DNA of 64,000 nucleotides from CAVYXF01 sp963772335 (GCA_963772335.1 CAVYXF010000008.1:558001-622000); one strand, 5' to 3'; shown: positions 52,507 to 61,788, numbered from the stretch's first letter. A program made the numbers and translations. The notes: generated from the sequence alone by a model not told the origin.

Positions 52507-54519
52507 ATGGCACAACCACGGGACATGTTCGCAAGGCTGAGCGATGGCGAGCAGGGGTCTGGCCGTGTCACTGCCGCCGAAGCCGGCTATACCGCCGCCA
52601 ATATCGAGGTGCTGGAGGGCCTGGAGCCGGTCAGGCGGCGGCCGGGCATGTATATCGGCGGCACCGACGAGAAGGCGCTGCATCACCTGTTCGCCGAGGT
52701 CATCGACAATGCGATGGACGAGGCGGTCGCCGGGCACGCCAGCTTCATCGAGGTGAGCCTCGACGCGGAAGGCTATGTCACCGTCAACGACAACGGCCGC
52801 GGCATCCCGATCGATCCGCACCCCAAATTCAAGAACAAATCCGCCCTCGAAGTGATCATGACCACGCTGCATTCGGGCGGCAAGTTCAACTCGAACGTCT
52901 ATTCGACCTCGGGCGGCCTGCATGGCGTGGGCGTCTCGGTCGTCAATGCGTTGTCGGCGCAGCTCGAAGTGGAGGTTGCGCGCGGCCAGCAGCTCTATCG
53001 CCAGACATTTTCGCGCGGGGTTGCGCAAGGCAAGCTGGAGAATCTCGGCCGCGTGCAGAACCGGCGCGGCACCCGCATCCGCTTCCTGGCCGACCCGCAG
53101 ATCTTCCGCGAGAATGCCCATTTCAAGCCGGCCCGTCTGTTCCGCATGGCGCGCGCCAAGGCCTATCTGTTCGGGGGCGTGGAAATCCGCTGGTACTGCG
53201 CGGCCGAGCAGATCACGGGCGGCGACGACACGCCGGAAAAGGCCGTGTTCCATTTCCCCGGCGGCCTGAAGGACTTCCTCGCCTACCGCATCAATGGCTT
53301 CGAGACCGTCACCCAAGCCATGTTCTCCGGCAAGGTCGCGCGCGAGGGCGGGCATGGCACGGTCGAGTGGGCGGTGAGCTGGCTGGTCGATGAGGACGGC
53401 TTCACCGGCTCCTACTGCAATACCGTCCCAACGCCGGAAGGCGGCACCCATGAGGCGGGCCTGCGCGCCGCACTCACCAAAGGCCTCAAGGGCTATGGCG
53501 AGCTGGCGAACAACCGCAAGGCCGCCCAGATCACGGCAGAGGACGTGCAGAACTCGGCGGCGACGCTGCTCTCGGTGTTCATTACCGACCCGGAATTCCA
53601 GGGCCAGACCAAGGACAGGCTCTCGACCCAGGAGGCCGCGCGGCTCGTCGAGACGGCGGTGCGCGACGCCTTCGATCATTGGCTGACCGCCAGCCCCCAG
53701 CAGGCGAGCCGCCTGCTCGACTGGGTGATCGAGCGCGCCGAGGAGCGCCTGCGCCGCAAGAAGGAAAAGGAGGTCTCGCGCAAGACCGCCACCCGCAAGC
53801 TGCGCCTGCCTGGTAAGCTCGCCGACTGCACGCTGGATGCAACGGCCGGCACCGAGATCTTCATCGTCGAGGGCGATTCCGCCGGCGGCTCGGCCAAGCA
53901 GGCTAGAGACCGCGCGCGTCAGGCGATCCTTCCCTTGCGCGGCAAGATCCTCAACGTCGCCAACGCCTCATCGCTCAAGCTCGCCCAGAACCAGCTCATC
54001 TCCGACCTGGTGCTGGCCTTGGGCTGCGGCACCGGCCGCTCCTACCGCGAGGAAGATTTGCGCTATGAGAAGGTGGTGATCATGACCGACGCCGACGTCG
54101 ACGGCGCCCATATCGCCTCGCTGCTGATCACCTTCTTCTACACGCAGATGCGCGCACTGATCCAGGGCGGCCATCTCTATCTGGCGGTGCCGCCGCTCTA
54201 CAAGCTGACCCAGGGCGGCAAGACCGAATATGCCCGCGACGACAAGCACAAAGACCAGCTGATGAAGACCACCTTCTCGGGGCGCGGCAAGGTGGAGGTG
54301 TCGCGCTTCAAAGGTCTCGGCGAGATGACCGCGCCGCAGCTCAAGGAAACCACCATGGACCCGCGCAAGCGCATCATGCTGCGCGTCGAGATCGACGAGG
54401 CCGAGGAAAGCTCCACCGCCGATATCGTCGAGCAGCTGATGGGGAATAAGCCCGAGGGGCGGTTTCGGTTTATTCAGGAGAGGGCGGAGTTTGTCAGGGA
54501 AGAGGATTTGGATATTTGA
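52507..54519 (+). CDS. parE: DNA topoisomerase IV subunit B
   Basis: A 670-aa type II topoisomerase ATPase subunit. I chose the ATG at 52507, 8 nt after GAGGAT, over the TTG at 52486. The ATP-binding GHKL fold shows EVIDNAMDEAVAGH, NDNGRGIPID and TSGGLHGVGVSVVNALS. The TOPRIM domain has IVEGDSAGGSAKQARDR, PLRGKILNVANAS and TDADVDGAHIASLL. The length and absence of the GyrB C-terminal insertion fit ParE. With ParC (63440) it decatenates chromosomes after replication. The two subunits are 9 kb apart. Confidence 0.96.
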   Translation: MAQPRDMFARLSDGEQGSGRVTAAEAGYTAANIEVLEGLEPVRRRPGMYIGGTDEKALHHLFAEVIDNAMDEAVAGHASFIEVSLDAEGYVTVNDNGRGIPIDPHPKFKNKSALEVIMTTLHSGGKFNSNVYSTSGGLHGVGVSVVNALSAQLEVEVARGQQLYRQTFSRGVAQGKLENLGRVQNRRGTRIRFLADPQIFRENAHFKPARLFRMARAKAYLFGGVEIRWYCAAEQITGGDDTPEKAVFHFPGGLKDFLAYRINGFETVTQAMFSGKVAREGGHGTVEWAVSWLVDEDGFTGSYCNTVPTPEGGTHEAGLRAALTKGLKGYGELANNRKAAQITAEDVQNSAATLLSVFITDPEFQGQTKDRLSTQEAARLVETAVRDAFDHWLTASPQQASRLLDWVIERAEERLRRKKEKEVSRKTATRKLRLPGKLADCTLDATAGTEIFIVEGDSAGGSAKQARDRARQAILPLRGKILNVANASSLKLAQNQLISDLVLALGCGTGRSYREEDLRYEKVVIMTDADVDGAHIASLLITFFYTQMRALIQGGHLYLAVPPLYKLTQGGKTEYARDDKHKDQLMKTTFSGRGKVEVSRFKGLGEMTAPQLKETTMDPRKRIMLRVEIDEAEESSTADIVEQLMGNKPEGRFRFIQERAEFVREEDLDI

Positions 54520-54671
54520 GGGCTTGGAAGGTCTAAACGAGCGAGCCCCAGCGCTCTCCCAGCAGAAATCATAACGCGACCCCTTCCGGCGTTCTTAAGA
54601 AGATGTTGATGCCGACGAAAACTAACTCCCATCGTTTGCATAAAAACTAGGTTTCACGTTATGTTCCCACC

Positions 54672-55097
54672 ATGACTGACACATTGAGTCGTGCAGCGCG
54701 ATCCGAGCGTATGTCACGTGTCCGCGGCAAAGACACCGGCCCCGAGTTGGTCGTCCGACGCATGGTTCATGGCATGGGCTTTCGGTATCGGGTCCACAGA
54801 AGAGACCTACCAGGCAATCCTGATCTCGTATTCCCCGCGCGTCGCAAGGTTATTTTTGTGCATGGTTGTTTCTGGCATAGGCATGACGATCCGGCCTGCA
54901 AATTGGCGAGGCTTCCCAAGTCACGTCTTGAGTTTTGGTTGCCTAAGCTGGAGACAAACGCCCGACGCGACGCCGAGCATCTTGATCGGCTTAGAGTTCT
55001 AGGATGGGATACTCTCATTATATGGGAGTGCGAGCTAAAAAATAAATCTTTCCTTAAGAAGAAGCTAGGGTCATTTATAAGCCATGAGGTCAATTGA
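54672..55097 (+). CDS. vsr: Very short patch repair endonuclease Vsr
   Basis: A 141-aa Vsr endonuclease, which nicks next to T:G mismatches arising by deamination of 5-methylcytosine made by a partner methylase. Motifs: SERMSRVRGKDTGPELVVRR, the metal-binding Asp in LPGNPDLVFP, HGCFWHRHD, and the zinc-site Cys/His residues CxxxxxLP...W. It overlaps the start of the methylase gene by 14 nt, the usual arrangement in 5mC restriction-modification cassettes. Its reading frame is intact, unlike its two neighbours. Base composition is lower in GC than the flanks, suggesting transfer. Confidence 0.93.
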   Translation: MTDTLSRAARSERMSRVRGKDTGPELVVRRMVHGMGFRYRVHRRDLPGNPDLVFPARRKVIFVHGCFWHRHDDPACKLARLPKSRLEFWLPKLETNARRDAEHLDRLRVLGWDTLIIWECELKNKSFLKKKLGSFISHEVN

Positions 55098-56248
55098 ACT
55101 TTTTGCGGGTGCAGGGGGGCTTGGAATTGGGCTACATGAGGCGGGCTTTGATCCGCTTGCCGTAATTGAACGGGACGCCTATTGTTGCGATACTATCCGC
55201 GAAAACAAGGCCCTGCAATTAAGCGCCGTCCGCAAGTGGCCGCTCACGCAATCAGATGTTCGGCAGTTGGACTTTAGGCCGTATGAAGGCCAGGTGCAAC
55301 TCGTGTCCGGTGGCCCACCCTGCCAGCCTTTCTCGCTTGGCGGGAAGCATGGGGCGCATGATGACGCGCGAGACATGTTTCCCCAGGCTATACGCGCTGT
55401 CCGCGAAGTTCGCCCGAGCGCATTTATCTTCGAGAATGTACGAGGACTTACTCGCCCGACTTTTCGTGGCTACTTTGAATATATCCACCTTCAGCTCGAA
55501 CATCCTGACATTAAGGCAAAATCAGGCGAGGACTGGACTGAGCACCTAGCTCGTCTAGAGCGCCATCACACGAGCGGCAGCCGAAGCGGTCTGAATTATC
55601 GCGTTGTGACGCAGGTGGTGAACGCCGCTAATTACGGAGTTCCCCAACGCCGCGAGCGAGTGTTCTTCGTTGGTTTTCGCGAGGATTTGGGCGTTAGCTG
55701 GAATTTCCCGCTGCCCACGCATTTCACGAGAGGCTCTTCTACGAGACATGATCTGCGGCAAGTATTGGGAGCGAAACGAGGTGCCTCGCAAGGAACGGCA
55801 ACTGCCTGCGGATGCTGAAAAGTACCGGAACAGCAGGCCTTCTCTTTTCGAACGGCTCCCCTGGCGAACCGTACGCGAGGCCACTGCTGGATTACCTGAT
55901 CCCGAATTTTCGCAGGAACTAAGCGCTCAATACCTCAATCATCGCTTTCAGCCAGGCGCGCGCTCATACCCTGGCCATACCGGCAGCCCACTTGACGAGC
56001 CGGCCAAGACCCTCAAGGCTGGAGTGCACGGGGTACCGGGGGGTGAGAACATGCTACTGAAGCCGAACGGCGGCGTGCGTTATTTCACGGTACGAGAGAG
56101 CGCGCGCTTGCAAACATTTCCCGACGAGTTTTTATTTCATGGATCATGGACGGAGACGATGAGGCAGCTTGGAAACGCGGTGCCAGTGCATCTGGCCAAG
56201 ATCGTCGGCCAGGATATTGCCCGTCATATCGAGGTCGCGAGTGAGTAG
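55084..56248 (+). pseudogene. C5-cytosine DNA methyltransferase, frameshifted
   Basis: All methylase motifs are recognisable: I FAGAGGLGIG (7-16), IV GGPPCQPFS with catalytic Cys80, VI ENVRG (116-120), VIII VPQRRERVFFVG, and X RQLGNAVPVHLAK near the end. After FPLPTH the sequence is CATTTCACG; dropping one T gives FPLPTHSREALLRDMICGKY, joining the second frame that runs to TAG 56246-56248. The length is 3n+1. As written the product stops at 55818 (244 aa) and lacks the end of the target recognition part and motifs IX-X. It overlaps vsr and the nuclease gene, forming a three-gene cassette. Confidence 0.85.
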
Positions 56249-56928
56249 CGGACCCTATAATCCCTTGGACAAAATTAATCTCGCCAAGAGTATAGAGGTC
56301 GAGCTACTTGGCCGTGATCCCGTTCCATTTTCAACTCTCGCGGACACTAAGGGCGCTGGCGTTTATGTGATCTATTATGTCGGGGATTTTCCCGCTTACG
56401 GTCCCATCGCCAGCAAGAACAGGAATGGGACATTCTACGCGCCCATTTATGTTGGAAAGGCTATTCCCAAAGGAGGACGCAAGGGCGGCATATCAGCGGA
56501 CGCCTCTAAGGGAAGGGCTCTCGCTGATCGTCTTGGACAACATGGGACTTCGCTCGATCAGGCGATAAATCTCGATTTGAAAGACTTTCTTGTGCGATGC
56601 TTAACGGTGGATGATGTTTGGATTCCACTTGGCGAGAATATGCTGATTGAAACTTTCAAGCCCGTGTGGAATTCGTGCCCTTGACGGGTTTGGCAATAAA
56701 GATCCGGGCCGCCGTCGCGCGAGACAGTACAAATCTCCCTGGGATGTGCTTCACCCTGGCAGAAAATTCGCTGAAAAGCTTGCCGATAGTGGCCTCACTC
56801 CTGCATTTCTGATGACGCGCATTGAGGATTATTTCGCGGGTCGCAAGCTCGCGAAACTGCCGAAGATAATAGAAGAACAGCAAGCGGCCGAGCAAGCCGA
56901 GGCCGAGGAAGGGGCGGACGAGGTCTAG
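56241..56928 (+). pseudogene. Eco29kI-type GIY-YIG restriction endonuclease, frameshifted
   Basis: Starts at the GTG at 56241, overlapping the methylase stop by 8 nt. The GIY-YIG core is GAGVYVIYYVGDFPAYGPIA with PIYVGKAIPKGGRKGG, followed by ADRLGQHGTSLDQAINLDLK, VDDVWIPLGENMLIETFKPV. This matches Eco29kI-family enzymes, which cut CCGCGG. At WNS the frame ends in TGA 56682-56684; the homologous continuation ALDGFGNKDPGRRRARQYKS ... SPWDVLHPGRKF lies one base shifted and runs to 56928. Length is 3n+1. If real, the nuclease is truncated before its conserved C-terminal part and may be inactive. Confidence 0.82.
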
Positions 56929-57270
56929 CACCCGCTTCCGGCATGGCGGGAACATATTCAATTCACGGCTCTGTCTGCATGAAGGGCAGGGACATTGGTC
57001 GGCCAAGGATCAGAAGCGGAATTTGCCGAGTCACGGCATCGGTGCTCTGTCCGGCCATCTCTAACGTATTAACCTCCCTTCGCCACACCCTCACCATCCT
57101 CCGCCCTGTTTCCTCTCGGCAGGGACGCCGGGGCTCAAGACCGGCTCGCTTTCGAGGGCGAATTGCGGTGCCTCTCGAGGCGGATGTTTTCTATGCGGTG
57201 ATGCAGTTGAAAAGCACGCGTCGCGGCGTCCTCTGCCTTTTGGCTCGGGCTGCCCTACGCTTCGTCATCT
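56929..57270. other. Gap after the restriction cassette
   Basis: About 340 bp with no supported gene. The stretch 57125-57185 (GGGACGCCGGGGCTCAAGAC...) is loosely similar to 58676-58745, suggesting an old dispersed element. The right part is the 3' side of the minus-strand gene 57271-57693. Confidence 0.4.
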
Positions 57271-57693
57271 TCAGGTATGTGGACAGGGGACGCGGCTCCA
57301 CCTCCGTGTTGCCCAATAATTGCTGATTTCGAGTTCCGTTTTTGAAATGACTTTCATTTCGACGTCGAATTTTGTTTCGACGCGAAAGATGTACATCGGA
57401 CCGGACCAGGATGCCGTTCCGGTTTTTTCTCCCGTAAACAGGCTCTGATTGGCAGGGCCAGCCACTTCGGCTTCCGTCGGGTGGTGTCCATCCACGGCAG
57501 CTTTGATCGCTTTTCCGCAAATCTTGGTTCCGCACTTTACCAACTGGTAGGTGGCGGACCCATCACGCGGCTCGGCCATCCAGCAGCCGAATGCGTCTGA
57601 TGCGTCGACCGCCCAAACCTGCGCTGCCGTGGAAAGGACTGTTATCGCACCCACGGTGAGGGAGAGGGCCGTTTTGAGAAAGAGTTTGCTCAT
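57271..57693 (-). CDS. DUF2147-like secreted protein, 140 aa
   Basis: From the ATG at 57693 the product has a signal peptide (MSKLFLKTALSLTVGAITVL...VWA) and a domain with FGCWMAEPRDGSATYQLVKC, GTKICGKAIKA and a late TELEISNYWATRRWSRVPCP. The order 'GxW...Y.L..CG..ICGKI' resembles DUF2147 periplasmic proteins, and four cysteines could form disulfides. The match is by eye and partial, so I call it DUF2147-like. Function of that family is unknown. It is separated by 204 bp from the next minus-strand gene. Confidence 0.72.
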   Translation of the reverse strand: MSKLFLKTALSLTVGAITVLSTAAQVWAVDASDAFGCWMAEPRDGSATYQLVKCGTKICGKAIKAAVDGHHPTEAEVAGPANQSLFTGEKTGTASWSGPMYIFRVETKFDVEMKVISKTELEISNYWATRRWSRVPCPHT

Positions 57694-57896
57694 AAGATCC
57701 GCGTCTTCGATCGAAAGCAGCCGTCTCGATATTCCGCAAGTTCTCTGCAACGGGTGGGCAAAAGAGGGACCGCGCCGCCCGCGGGCGCCGACCCCCGCGA
57801 GGATCGGGTAAGATAGGGCGGAATCCGTCCCGCAATCAAATCGAACCTTATGTCCGAGATGAGGCGGTAGGCGGCGCACCGCGACGGCTGTTGGTC

Positions 57897-58130
57897 TTAC
57901 CCTCTTATGACCTTGCGGCATTGGGGGCTGAGCAGCTTCAGGTTTGCTTTTAGGCAAGCCACGATGCGGCCTTCATCAGGGATCGCATTTTCACAGAATT
58001 TATGAACATCAGGCTCGCAAGCATCCTGCTCAGCTTTTGTCCCGTTATGTTTACCCTGTTGAGCGGCTACGCTCGCAGTACTCAAGATAAGGGCAACTAT
58101 CAGACAGACCGGTTTTGCTATGCGCGTCAT
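57897..58130 (-). CDS. Small secreted Cys-rich-repeat protein, 77 aa
   Basis: I chose the ATG at 58130 because AAAGG lies 9 nt upstream; an ATG at 58139 directly abuts that site. Signal peptide MTRIAKPVCLIVALILSTAS...AA, then one cysteine-rich repeat of the Golgi apparatus protein/cys_rich_FGFR type: CEPDVHKFCENAIPDEGRIV followed by ACLKANLKLLSPQCRKV. Such single-repeat periplasmic proteins are common in alphaproteobacteria; their role is unknown. All four expected cysteines are present. Confidence 0.8.
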   Translation of the reverse strand: MTRIAKPVCLIVALILSTASVAAQQGKHNGTKAEQDACEPDVHKFCENAIPDEGRIVACLKANLKLLSPQCRKVIRG

Positions 58131-58161
58131 GAAAAACATCCTTTGCTTCGATCGTCACCTT

Positions 58162-58200
58162 AGAGCGCTGGATGCTCCGCTGAACGCGGAGCTGCGCTCT
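58162..58200. repeat. Nested hairpin AGAGCG...CGCTCT
   Basis: Outer stem AGAGCG/CGCTCT and inner stem GCTCCGC/GCGGAGC with loop TGAAC. It lies in the 5' region of the gene at 58130, 15 bp left of the GCATCGG palindrome. Probably another member of the intergenic palindromes of this genome. Confidence 0.7.
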
Positions 58201-58214
58201 AACTTTTCGTTGGT

Positions 58215-58259
58215 GCATCGGATTTATCCGAAAAGTGCGTACACTTTTCGGTCCGATGC
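58215..58259. repeat. GCATCGG palindrome, third copy
   Basis: GCATCGGATTTATCCGAAAA continuing GTGCGTACACTTTTCGGTCCGATGC is the same palindrome as the 60-bp units at 52261-52380, in the opposite orientation and with a different loop. It is followed by CTAG. Confidence 0.85.
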
Positions 58260-59175
58260 ACTAGTAACACGCTGCGTACAATCGAGCCTCGGCATACGCA
58301 CCGCGGCGAGTCACTAGCCGCTTTTTAACGCGATTTCGCTGTCGAGAAAGCAACAGAAGTTGACTTATTATTGATGGCGCAACCCCCCAGTGGACCAGAT
58401 CATGAATTCAGCGACAACTCACCAATCCCGGCATCGGAACGCGATGTGGATCGGAGTAACAAGCTGACCGATGAAATGTTTCGCACGCGCTTTCGGTCTC
58501 TACCCTGTTTGGCATGGCCTCCTTTGCAGCGCAGGCGATCTTGACGACGGTGGCCGGCGTCAAGCGCTCTGTCCGGCCGTGTGCTAACCCGCGCTTCACT
58601 ACGCCCGCAGCTTTGGTCCTCCAAGTTATCCCCGGGTCCCCTTCCCCCGCATACACTCGGCGCTGTTCCTTCCCCGAGGGACGCGGGACTTAAGACCGGC
58701 TTCTTCCGTTGGGAGGGGGAAGCGGTGCCTGAGGAATCCGCAAGGGCATGGCTACGGAACTGAGGTAAAGGCCGAAACGGAGGTCGGCCTTGCGGTGGGT
58801 GTAACGAACCTGGATCTCAGGGGTCCGGGGCTACCCTCCTGTTGCTGTGATGCCCAGTGTCATGAGGTTCGTCTGAGACAGTCCGCCGGGAGCGAATAAT
58901 GGTAAGGCGAGCGGGCGGGCCAAAATATCACCGCGCGCGGGCGGCCATGAGGGCCACCCACACACAATAGCGAGAGGCCTTTATGGCCGCCCGCGCCGTC
59001 CCTCGATTTAGGTGAGGGATAGAACTGACGGAAAGCCTCGCGGGCCCAGCCCGGCGAGGGGATTGGTGTTTGTTCTTTGACATTGATAGGGGCGCAAACG
59101 GACATTTTCCGCGTTGACCAGGGCGCCGGAGCCAGTAACGTCGGCCGTCGAATGGGCGGTCACCTGGAGGGACGC
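58260..59175. other. 0.9-kb gap without a supported protein gene
   Basis: Only shadow frames occur. It contains a large hairpin at 58935-58996 and a stretch near 58676-58745 weakly similar to 57125-57185. The segment 58860-59100 is GC-rich and could encode an RNA, but I recognise no known RNA family. The right end is the leader of the C45 gene. Confidence 0.4.
58935..58996. repeat. Large hairpin, 14-bp perfect stem
   Basis: GCGCGGGCGGCCAT at 58935-58948 is exactly complementary to ATGGCCGCCCGCGC at 58983-58996. The stem can continue inward with AGGGCC against GGCCTT around a loop with CACCCACACACAATAGCG. No T-tract follows. It lies about 180 bp upstream of the C45 gene and might be an RNA element or a dispersed repeat. 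Confidence 0.85.
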
Positions 59176-61326
59176 ATGCGGTCACTGCATCGGGCTTTGT
59201 GGGGGTTTGCGTTCGCCTTGGCTTTGCCGGGTGCGGTCCGCTCTCAAACGCTTCCCAAAGCGGAATATACCTGCAATTTCGGCAATCCCGACCCGCAAGA
59301 CCGTAGCGGCCAAAGTGTCGTTTATCGCTGCCGTCCCCAGGCCGGCAACAACGCTCCCATATTCCACGTCGCGGTGCTGAAGGGCAGCTCCCGCGAGGTC
59401 AACCGCGCGCATGGCTATCTGCTCGCGCGCGAGGCCGAGATGGGGCCGATGCGTGAAGCCATCGATCTCGTGAATTTCGGTGTTGCGCAACACAGCGCCG
59501 CCCTGCGTCCTTCGCTGGAAAATATCGTCGCCTGCTTCAGCCGCAACCTCTTCGACTCCCTCAATCCGGAATTCCAGGCGAACCTCGCCTCCTTTGAGGA
59601 GGGCTATCGGCAACGTCTCGGGTCCGCCGCGAAATATCCCGCACCGCAATTGCGCCTGGCTGCGGTTGGCATCGAGCTCGACAACATTCTCACCGCCATC
59701 GACTATCGGCACAGCACGATCGGGGGCGCGCTGGTTGCAGAGAAGAACTGCCCGGGCGGCCTTCTCCTCAAAGTGATCCTGAACAGCGGATTGAAACTGT
59801 TCGGCAGGGACAAGGGGCTTGGCTGCACCGCGTTCGCCATACCGGGGAAGGACAAGGGCGGAACGGCTTTGAGCCGTGAAGGCCTCATTTTCGGCCGTAC
59901 GCTCGATGCCGAGCTCATGCGCTCCTGGAACCAGGTTCCGACCCTGTTCATCATGCACGAGGAGGGACGCGACGATCGGGGACGGCCGTATTTGCCCTAT
60001 GTCGCGACCGGCGCGGCCGGCTTGATCTACCCCGGCGGGATTACAGGCTACAATACGAAGGGGATCACGGTTTCGCTCCATCAGATGTATGCGTCGGAGA
60101 CGATTTTCAGCGTGCCGGCAAGTGAACCGCGCAAGGCGGCGCTCGCCCCTGTCATTCAGCAGACGATCTTACGCGAAGCCCGATCGATCGACGACGCCGT
60201 CAGGATTGCCAAGCGCTATCAGGCTATTGCGACCTGGACAATATTGATCGCGGACACCAAAACGGGCGAAGCCGCGGCGATCGAAATCACCAAGGGCGGC
60301 GTCAAGCTGGTTCGACGGACAAGGCACGAGCCTCTCGCGCAAACCAACCATGTCTTCGACAAAGCCCAGCAGGCCTACGCCTACTTTCCAAGCTATAATA
60401 AGTACAACGAGACCCACACGCGCATGGCGACCTTGGAAAAGGCCTTTGCTCGCTTGCGACAGCGCGCCGCCCAGGGTCATCCCATCGATGCAGCTACTGC
60501 GGTCGCTCAACTGGCCAATCACGACGACATCAACGGTCGCTTTCAGCCCTTCGGCACGACGTCGGTGAAGTCTTACGACGTGATGTCGACCGTGATGCTG
60601 CCGCAGGCCAATCGAATTTACATGACTGTCGGCGATTTTGCGCCGAGCCCACATGCGACGTTCCTGGGCTTTCAGCTCGACGCCCATTTGAATCCCGTGG
60701 GACTGGCCGGAACGCTGCGCGATCAGTCGCTCGCCGGGACGCCAGGCGTGCTGCAATCATTGGACGACTACATCCAGGCGCGTCTGGCCTATGAGCTCAA
60801 GAATTACACAGAGGCCGAGCGGCTTATTCGACAGGCAATAGCGCACGCCAGCGAGGAAGGAACACAGGCCGCTGATCCGGCGTGGTCGGATCGCAAATCG
60901 GGGGCTTTGCGCATCTATAACTACATCCTGGCACGCTTGCTCGCGCTGAAATCGACGCAAAATCTTGCCGGCCCCAATCAATCTCGCCTTGCCCGCAATT
61001 CCTCCTACAACGAATCCCGTCAGCTGTTCACCGCAGTGATAAAAGACCCAGGCGTGCTGCCGTATCAGCGCGCGCTTGCTGAATATCATTATGGTTTGGC
61101 CGAGCTGAAATTCAGAAATAGCTTCAGATTTGCGAGGCTCTCTCCCGAAACGATCGCTCTCGTGAATGACGCTCTCAGCGTGTTCCAGTCCAGCTACCAA
61201 AATCTCAAATCGAGCATCGAAATAAAGGACATGGCCAGCGATATCGCGAACGTTCAAAAACTTTTGAAGGTGCGGGGCTCTAAGTCGCTCGAGGCTGATA
61301 ATATCGACTGGATCGTAATACGCTAA
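59176..61326 (+). CDS. C45-family autoproteolytic acyltransferase/hydrolase
   Basis: From the ATG at 59176 (GGAGGG about 4 nt upstream) the product is 716 aa. Signal peptide (MRSLHRALWGFAFALALPGA...SQ). The Ntn-hydrolase signature is LGCTAFAIPGKDKG, with Cys217 as the likely nucleophile exposed by self-cleavage. It is followed by GLIFGRTLD and YPGGITGYNTKGITVSLHQM, IADTKTGEAAAIEITKGG and NHDDINGRFQPFGTTSVKSYDVMSTVM blocks. C45 enzymes cleave or transfer acyl groups on amides such as penicillins. Residues 560-716 are an extra TPR-like helical part (YELKNYTEAERLIRQAIAHA). Exported and self-processing is inferred. Confidence 0.87.
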   Translation: MRSLHRALWGFAFALALPGAVRSQTLPKAEYTCNFGNPDPQDRSGQSVVYRCRPQAGNNAPIFHVAVLKGSSREVNRAHGYLLAREAEMGPMREAIDLVNFGVAQHSAALRPSLENIVACFSRNLFDSLNPEFQANLASFEEGYRQRLGSAAKYPAPQLRLAAVGIELDNILTAIDYRHSTIGGALVAEKNCPGGLLLKVILNSGLKLFGRDKGLGCTAFAIPGKDKGGTALSREGLIFGRTLDAELMRSWNQVPTLFIMHEEGRDDRGRPYLPYVATGAAGLIYPGGITGYNTKGITVSLHQMYASETIFSVPASEPRKAALAPVIQQTILREARSIDDAVRIAKRYQAIATWTILIADTKTGEAAAIEITKGGVKLVRRTRHEPLAQTNHVFDKAQQAYAYFPSYNKYNETHTRMATLEKAFARLRQRAAQGHPIDAATAVAQLANHDDINGRFQPFGTTSVKSYDVMSTVMLPQANRIYMTVGDFAPSPHATFLGFQLDAHLNPVGLAGTLRDQSLAGTPGVLQSLDDYIQARLAYELKNYTEAERLIRQAIAHASEEGTQAADPAWSDRKSGALRIYNYILARLLALKSTQNLAGPNQSRLARNSSYNESRQLFTAVIKDPGVLPYQRALAEYHYGLAELKFRNSFRFARLSPETIALVNDALSVFQSSYQNLKSSIEIKDMASDIANVQKLLKVRGSKSLEADNIDWIVIR

Positions 61327-61365
61327 ATCGCTTCGGCGCGCATGCCAGGACGCCGGGCGCAAACC

Positions 61366-61788
61366 TCAACCTTTTCCGACGCCCAACAGGCGCTTGATCC
61401 GGTCCAGCAACATCTGCGGCTCATAGGGCTTGGTCAGCATCGGCCCCTCATCGCACAGATCGGCCGCGGCATCGGCTGCCTTGGCCGCCGTCCCGACCAA
61501 AATGACCGGCAGGCCGGGTTTGTTAGCTCGCAGCCATTGCGCGAGCGCAAATCCGTCCACAGCGCCGGGCATCTCGACATCGCTGAGCACGATGTCGACT
61601 GGGAGATCCTGCTGCTGCAAGACGATCAGCGCCTCCTCGCCATTGACCGCCTCAATCACCCGGTAGCCGCAGTGGCGCAGATAATCGGCGATATGGAAGC
61701 GGATGAGGATTTCATCATCCACAACCAGGATGGTCTCGCGGGTCTCGCCCCTGTCGGCGGTCGCATCAGTTTCGCTCACGCTAAACAC
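61366..61788 (-). CDS. Single-domain response regulator
   Basis: A 140-aa stand-alone receiver: ILVVDDEILIRFHIADYLRH with acidic pair Asp24/Asp25, phospho-acceptor Asp70 in DIVLSDVEMPG, and conserved Lys in MLTKPY. There is no output domain. It starts with GTG at 61788 inside the end of the preceding receiver gene (8-nt overlap) and so is translationally coupled to it. Such receivers in alphaproteobacteria act with HisKA_2/HWE kinases as phosphate shuttles or sinks. The kinase is not adjacent. Confidence 0.9.
   Translation of the reverse strand: MFSVSETDATADRGETRETILVVDDEILIRFHIADYLRHCGYRVIEAVNGEEALIVLQQQDLPVDIVLSDVEMPGAVDGFALAQWLRANKPGLPVILVGTAAKAADAAADLCDEGPMLTKPYEPQMLLDRIKRLLGVGKG

Noticed and set aside
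52480..53679. 399-codon minus-strand frame opposite parE
   Set aside because: Shadow frame with no start signal and no recognisable domain; parE is certain.
58860..59175. RNase P or other known structured RNA
   Set aside because: The GC-rich hairpin region invited this, but none of the conserved RNase P, tmRNA or 6S sequence blocks are present.
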